NCBI RefSeq assembly: GCF_030409755.1 | Contig: NZ_JAUFQE010000003.1 | Coordinates: 1-64,000 of the forward strand | Length of the DNA: 64,000 nucleotides | Reading direction: 5' to 3' | Origin: Vibrio lentus | Lineage (GTDB): Bacteria > Pseudomonadota > Gammaproteobacteria > Enterobacterales > Vibrionaceae | Part shown: positions 60,183 through 64,000 of the stretch, piece by piece | Layout of the letters: each line of letters starts with the position of its first letter | Position numbering within the stretch: position 1 is the stretch's first letter | Position numbers and translations under genes: made by a program | The notes under the pieces: model-generated | Told to the model about the DNA's origin: nothing | The model's input: the letters and a program-made list of their open reading frames with translations, nothing else | Databases searched by the model: none

Positions 60183-60758
60183 TTAATCTTCATCTACTAC
60201 AACACGTTTAAACAATGCATTATTCCTAGGGTCAAATGGATCACTTTCATCGAAACCCAACTCACGATAGTAGTTTAATAAGTCATCGTCATCAATTGGA
60301 TCTTGGATACCAATCCAATCAGCCTCAATAGCAACAGCAAACAGCTCGGCACAGCGTGAAGCAATAGGAACGATATACCCTTTCAAAGGGTTTTCAACTT
60401 CACCACCCTGAATATAATTGATCTTAACAACCAATTTCCCTTCGCTGGCTTTTCCGATCATGAGACCGCAGAGCTCTTCACCGTGCCAAACAGCAAGCTC
60501 CACCCTAGCCATATGATCTCTACGATATTGGTCTCGTACCTGTCGCCAATCCCATCCTATCTGACGATTTACCGGTATATCCCATTCGTCTTGAGAACGG
60601 ATAGCATCTTCCGTGATTTCAGTTAAATCAATATGACCAATAAAATCAGCCTCGAATTGCTCAAACTCATTTTGAGCTTGAGCCAACACAGCACGTCTAA
60701 GTTGTTGATATTTATTAGCAATGGCTTGGTTATTCATGCATTTATGTCTATCAATCAT
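60183..60758 (-). CDS. Putative acetyltransferase-fold (GNAT-like) cassette protein
   Basis: This is a 191-residue acidic protein. RVELAVWHGEELCGLMIGKA near residue 88 and KLVVKINYIQGG look like GNAT strands 2-4. PIASRCAELFAVAIEADWIG and the final YYRELGFDESDP ... LFKRVV fit the C-terminal GNAT helix and strand. The acetyl-CoA loop (Q/RxxGxG/A) is not clear, so activity is uncertain. The Met at 60737 (MNNQAIANKYQQLRRA) is a likely alternative start. It forms an apparent two-gene unit with the 54-residue protein. Confidence 0.6.
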   Translation of the reverse strand: MIDRHKCMNNQAIANKYQQLRRAVLAQAQNEFEQFEADFIGHIDLTEITEDAIRSQDEWDIPVNRQIGWDWRQVRDQYRRDHMARVELAVWHGEELCGLMIGKASEGKLVVKINYIQGGEVENPLKGYIVPIASRCAELFAVAIEADWIGIQDPIDDDDLLNYYRELGFDESDPFDPRNNALFKRVVVDED

Positions 60759-60782
60759 TAATTGAGATAGATAATATCACGT

Positions 60783-60925
60783 TTTTTGAGGCACTGGCAT
60801 ATAACGCTTATTAGACGAAAAATTGTTGTGTTTTATCCTTTGGTGATGCATTCATCTTTATATTAACTCAACTGACAATCAATACGTTGTGCCACATAAA
60901 GGGAAGTTAGATTACAAGATGTCGC
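60783..60925 (-). other. attC-like region upstream of the acetyltransferase-like gene
   Basis: On the minus strand it runs from ATCTAACTTCCC (about 60915) to GTCTAATAAGCGTTATATGC (about 60790). The layout parallels 8635-8770, including TTGATTGT in the middle. Probably the recombination site of the preceding cassette. Confidence 0.45.
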
Positions 60926-61174
60926 CTAATAACAGGAATGATGAGTTATCAGCTCAATCGAATAAGTTTTAGTAGGATAAACGCACGCCCTCTTAATTGT
61001 GTAGAGTATTTGATCTAAGTGTTTTTGGGGCAAAGATTACTTAGAGTAAATTCACCAAATTGTGTGAACTAAATTGTGTAAATGAACACAAATTGATGTG
61101 TAGAAAGAAACCAACGTGGTGCAGAATTTTTATCCTAGTACTGATTTGACTTATTTTAGTGTTAAGGTAACGGT

Positions 61175-62110
61175 ATGAAAAAGACCACGCCAACGCCACA
61201 TGATGCGCTCTTTAAGCAGTTTCTCACTCATCCTGAAACCGCTAAGGACTTATTGGATATCCACCTACCTGCTGAGCTGCGTGAAATCTGTGATTTGACG
61301 ACCTTAAAGCTCGAATCAGGCAGCTTTATAGAAGAAAACTTACGGCCTTATTATTCGGATGTCCTTTATTCTCTCACAACGTCTCAGGGGGAAGGGTACG
61401 TCTATGCGTTAATTGAGCACCAGAGTCGGCCAGATAAACACATGGCATTCAGACTGATACGTTATGCTATCGCTGCCATGCAACAGCATATTGAAGCGGG
61501 TCATGAGCACTTACCCCTGGTGATACCTTTGCAGTTTTACCATGGTCAAATCTCGCCCTACCCATATGAAATGAATTGGTTAAAAGGGTTTGCTAACCCT
61601 AAGATGGCTAAGGCTCTCTATACTCAAGATTTTCCATTGGTCGATGTTACGGTCATCTCCGATGATGAGATAATGCAGCATCGCCGCATCGCGTTACTTG
61701 AGCTTGTACAAAAGCACGCAAGGCATCGTGATATCATGGATTTCTTTGAGCCTCTGGTCACATTGCTCTTAACCGATTACACTACAGATAAGCAAGTACA
61801 GTCATTGATGAGCTACCTACTCCAAGTGGGTGAAACGAATAACCTAGAAGCGTTAATTACGTCACTGGTCTCATCAGTACCGAAACACGAGGAAACACTT
61901 ATGACTATTGCAGAACAATTACGCCAACAAGGCGAGCAACGTGGCCGCCAAGAAGGGCGCCAAGAAGGTATACAATTAGGTGAGGAAAAAGGTCGCCAAG
62001 AAGCACTCAAGGAGATGGCGCGTAAGATGCTGCTTAATGGTCTAGATCAACAAACCATTATGGATGTCACGGGATTGAATACAGACGAACTAGCACAACT
62101 TTCTCATTAG
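61175..62110 (+). CDS. rpn: Rpn family PD-(D/E)XK nuclease, second copy
   Basis: This 311-residue protein has the same domain layout and catalytic core (YYSDVLYSL, YVYALIEHQSRPD) as the copy at 19995. It has one extra GRQE unit in the C-terminal repeat (GRQEGRQEGIQLGEE) from a 12-bp duplication. Substitutions cluster around residues 125-145 (ISPYPYEMNWLKGFANPKMA versus VSPYPYKMNCLKGFANPDKA), suggesting exchange with a diverged allele there. Confidence 0.9.
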   Translation: MKKTTPTPHDALFKQFLTHPETAKDLLDIHLPAELREICDLTTLKLESGSFIEENLRPYYSDVLYSLTTSQGEGYVYALIEHQSRPDKHMAFRLIRYAIAAMQQHIEAGHEHLPLVIPLQFYHGQISPYPYEMNWLKGFANPKMAKALYTQDFPLVDVTVISDDEIMQHRRIALLELVQKHARHRDIMDFFEPLVTLLLTDYTTDKQVQSLMSYLLQVGETNNLEALITSLVSSVPKHEETLMTIAEQLRQQGEQRGRQEGRQEGIQLGEEKGRQEALKEMARKMLLNGLDQQTIMDVTGLNTDELAQLSH

Positions 62111-62956
62111 CCGCTCAAGCATAAAGGGTTGTGTTGATAAAATCTGCCTGGAGACAAAGCTACATCGTTTATGACTAACCGTGGGCTTCTAACTGGCATA
62201 CCTAGAGCTATAATTTTGTTCATAGTTTTGACATTTACTATCATTTCACCTATTTGAGCGTTGTAATATCTCAAACTCGCTTTAGCGCTTTTCCGCTTCA
62301 TTTATTGAGTAACTCTCTTCCCAACGCCTTGCATTCTTTCGAGGTGCTCTCAATGAGGTAAAACCTTTCTTTTTCAGAACCTCATGGCGCAACAAAACTG
62401 ACTTCCACACTCATGGTTTCGAGTATATCGACATGAACAGCTAAGTGTAGCTTTTGCTATGTTCTGCGTTTCTTTGCATCAAGCTTTTTCACTTTCCACT
62501 CTCCCTGACCAAAAAGGTGGGGGCTAATTGAGTTAATGGCTAGACGGCGAACAGCCCTTTAAGATTTATTGCTATATTTGACTTGAACCGCCTTCGAACG
62601 CTTACCTTTGAAGATTGAGTACGGACGGTTCTTTTTCTAACGCCAATCAACCTATAAAGTACGTATTAAACTTAAATATTGGGCGTTCTCCCTTCGGTTG
62701 GCTCATTCCGTCGCTTCACCCCTCTCGCGATAACTTATGGCACTGTTATCGAGCAAGCTCAATGTGACATTAAGTTCCTGCGAACAATCACCAACGCCTC
62801 CGCTACTGCGTAGCTGCGCTTCGTCGTGCCTCCTCGTTACCTTTCACTGATTTCAATTAAGTTCTAGTAAGGGCTTGTTTTCTTATGTGCCGATTTTCCT
62901 TTCGACTCGCATCACTGGATGGTGCTCGCAGACTGTTCACCATCCTCAATCAGAAC
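62111..62956. other. Long conserved non-coding stretch, second copy
   Basis: This is almost identical to 20919-21764, including the six-codon MAQQN remnant (ATGGCGCAACAAAACTGA at 62384). No coding frame is supported. Confidence 0.5.
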
Positions 62957-63071
62957 CTTCTCTGCAAGGGTTAATAAACGCTGCGCGCCCCTGCAGAGAA
63001 GAACCCTGTTTGAGATCTGGACAGCCAAGCGGCTCCATAAAAGTGATACTCAAACAGAAAGGAAACTTGTC
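62957..63071 (+). ncRNA. Structured 5' leader, radC RNA motif-like, second copy
   Basis: Stem CTTCTCTGCA / TGCAGAGAAG and downstream GGACAGCCAAGCGGCT, as at 21765. Confidence 0.7.
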
Positions 63072-63434
63072 ATGGCACAACAAAACTCAACCCCAACTCT
63101 CTCTACATTGACGCTCAGCGACCAGCGTTTCGGCGCTGGGCTCGAAAGCTCACCAAAAAATGATCTCTCTTTACTGCCTATTCCTCAGCGTACAGAGGGA
63201 GAAGATCACGGCTTTTCTCTTACGCTGTGTAGCGACATTACCTTAGCTGAACTCAAAATCGCGGGATTTACTTTGCGTGATTCTAAGTTCTACCCATCCA
63301 CTCAGGCTGAGGCTGAGGTTGAGAAAAGTATCTTGCACCACTTTAAAATAGGGGACTTAACTGACAATTTTATTGTGAAGGATGTATCAACCCCTTCGAG
63401 ATCCCTCTTTTCGTTTCACCGTTGCCCGTTTTAA
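63072..63434 (+). CDS. Backbone protein of unknown function, 120 residues
   Basis: This is the copy of the protein at 21880, with one extra Ala-Glu (STQAEAEVEKS) from a 6-bp duplication. It shares the MAQQNSTPTLS start and leader, and is followed after 38 bases by the intact version of the next gene. Confidence 0.7.
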   Translation: MAQQNSTPTLSTLTLSDQRFGAGLESSPKNDLSLLPIPQRTEGEDHGFSLTLCSDITLAELKIAGFTLRDSKFYPSTQAEAEVEKSILHHFKIGDLTDNFIVKDVSTPSRSLFSFHRCPF

Positions 63435-63472
63435 TTACTGGGATGTTTTTGTATTAACGTCAGGAGTAAGTC

Positions 63473-63859
63473 ATGAAATATCTCTCTCACTATATTCAAG
63501 CCAAACAAACGCAAGCATTTAATGAGGCGGGGGCGTTCTTTGCTTTTTCTAATAAGCAGTTCGATGAAGCAAAAAAAGAGGGCGTGAAATATGCGTCGTT
63601 AGGTATGGGTTTAATTTGCCCTGTTGATAATACGAAGCAATTAATGACCCGTTTAGATTCTATTGCTCAAGAAGGGATCGCCGAAGACATCGAAGAGAAT
63701 GGTAAAAAAGCGATCATTCGCCGTGAGCTATTCAATCACGAGTGTTTCTATACCAATGACATTTGTGATTGTGTCGAAAAGCTCGAAGGGTATGGCATTT
63801 CTTACGATGAAGTGTATGAGGTATTTAATCACATTCGTAAAACGGAAGACGTTTATTAA
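63473..63859 (+). CDS. Backbone protein, DUF7659-like, intact copy
   Basis: This is a 128-residue protein. MKYLSHYIQAKQTQAFNEAG, then AFFAFSNKQFDEAKKEGVKY with LGMGLICPVDN, a helical region rich in Glu, and FYTNDICDCVEKLEGYGISY near the end. GGAGTAAG precedes the ATG. It shows what the IS10-disrupted copy at 22275 encoded. Family name from memory; function unknown. Confidence 0.75.
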   Translation: MKYLSHYIQAKQTQAFNEAGAFFAFSNKQFDEAKKEGVKYASLGMGLICPVDNTKQLMTRLDSIAQEGIAEDIEENGKKAIIRRELFNHECFYTNDICDCVEKLEGYGISYDEVYEVFNHIRKTEDVY

Positions 63860-63876
63860 ACGCTAAAAGTAAAGCG

Positions 63877-63906
63877 CCTTGATATTTGCTGTATCAAATA
63901 TCAAGG
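63877..63906 (+). terminator. Hairpin after module R2, second copy
   Basis: CCTTGATATTTG-CTGTAT-CAAATATCAAGG, identical to 24010-24039. Homology to the first copy ends about 40 bases later, where MNI is followed by a different, immediately terminated frame (63938-63976). Confidence 0.65.
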
Positions 63907-64000
63907 CAAATTCAATTTAAATACAGGGGTAAATAAAATGAACATTATGAAGCCAAAGTCAAAATGCCAAGGGTAGCGAGTAAGCAAGAGACTATTTTCG

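Overview
The window reads as accessory DNA of a Vibrionaceae bacterium, most likely a plasmid or a comparable mobile replicon. Reasons: a ParA plus small ribbon-helix-helix partition operon with its own palindromes and iterons, RadC and Rpn family genes, a DUF2913 gene, integron cassettes with Vibrio-type attC sites, and a high load of group II introns and insertion sequences. No rRNA or tRNA gene, no replication initiator and no integron integrase was seen.

The most striking layout feature is a duplicated modular backbone. Module R1 (parA, parB-like gene, two unknown genes, intron-split radC) occupies 1-6258 and again 52875-59068. Module R2 (rpn, two unknown genes) occupies 19879-24077 and again 61026-63948. 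The order is R1, cargo, R2, cargo, R1', cargo, R2'. Cargo differs completely between equivalent slots. The slots are bordered by two short repeat families that share a TTTTGTCCAAAA core. The copies differ by point changes, one frameshift, iteron number, micro-repeats and an IS10-like insertion, but both radC genes carry what looks like the identical group II intron at the identical codon. A covarying structured leader RNA, resembling the radC RNA motif, precedes radC and two other backbone gene families.

Cargo 1 (6.2-19.9 kb): a zeta-toxin-like kinase cassette broken by an ISNCY/IS1202-like element with a 17-bp target duplication, an ORF-less group II intron, an arylsulfatase with a DUF4345 membrane protein, a divergent outer-membrane barrel protein, a DUF1611 plus alanine/ornithine-racemase operon behind a possible Val/Ile/Leu leader-peptide attenuator, a tyrosine recombinase with an in-frame TGA, a second intact kinase gene, and a SatD-DUF3307 operon with three palindromic operators.

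Cargo 2 (24-52.8 kb): a lytic transglycosylase, a broken Ig-repeat adhesin, an EAL phosphodiesterase, a CxxCH protein and a P4/P1-like C4 RNA with a KilA-N gene. Next comes a compact, divergent biosynthetic cluster at 31-43.3 kb: phosphopantetheinyl transferase, free adenylation enzyme, free carrier protein, nucleotidyltransferase, GT2, degenerate condensation domain, a muramidase-like protein, bacterial type 2 OMP decarboxylase, thymidylate-kinase homologue and cupin on the minus strand, then a class V PLP enzyme, archaeal-type OMP decarboxylase, an unknown protein and a MATE exporter on the plus strand. I infer a small peptidyl-nucleoside-like metabolite pathway that may carry self-resistance to an OMP-decarboxylase inhibitor. 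This is the best candidate for an undescribed system. After it come an alpha/beta hydrolase, HipBA, a second type of group II intron, integron cassettes, a repressor fragment and DUF2913.

The last slot (59.07-61.02 kb) holds reverse-oriented integron cassettes, including a 54-residue protein next to an acetyltransferase-like protein.
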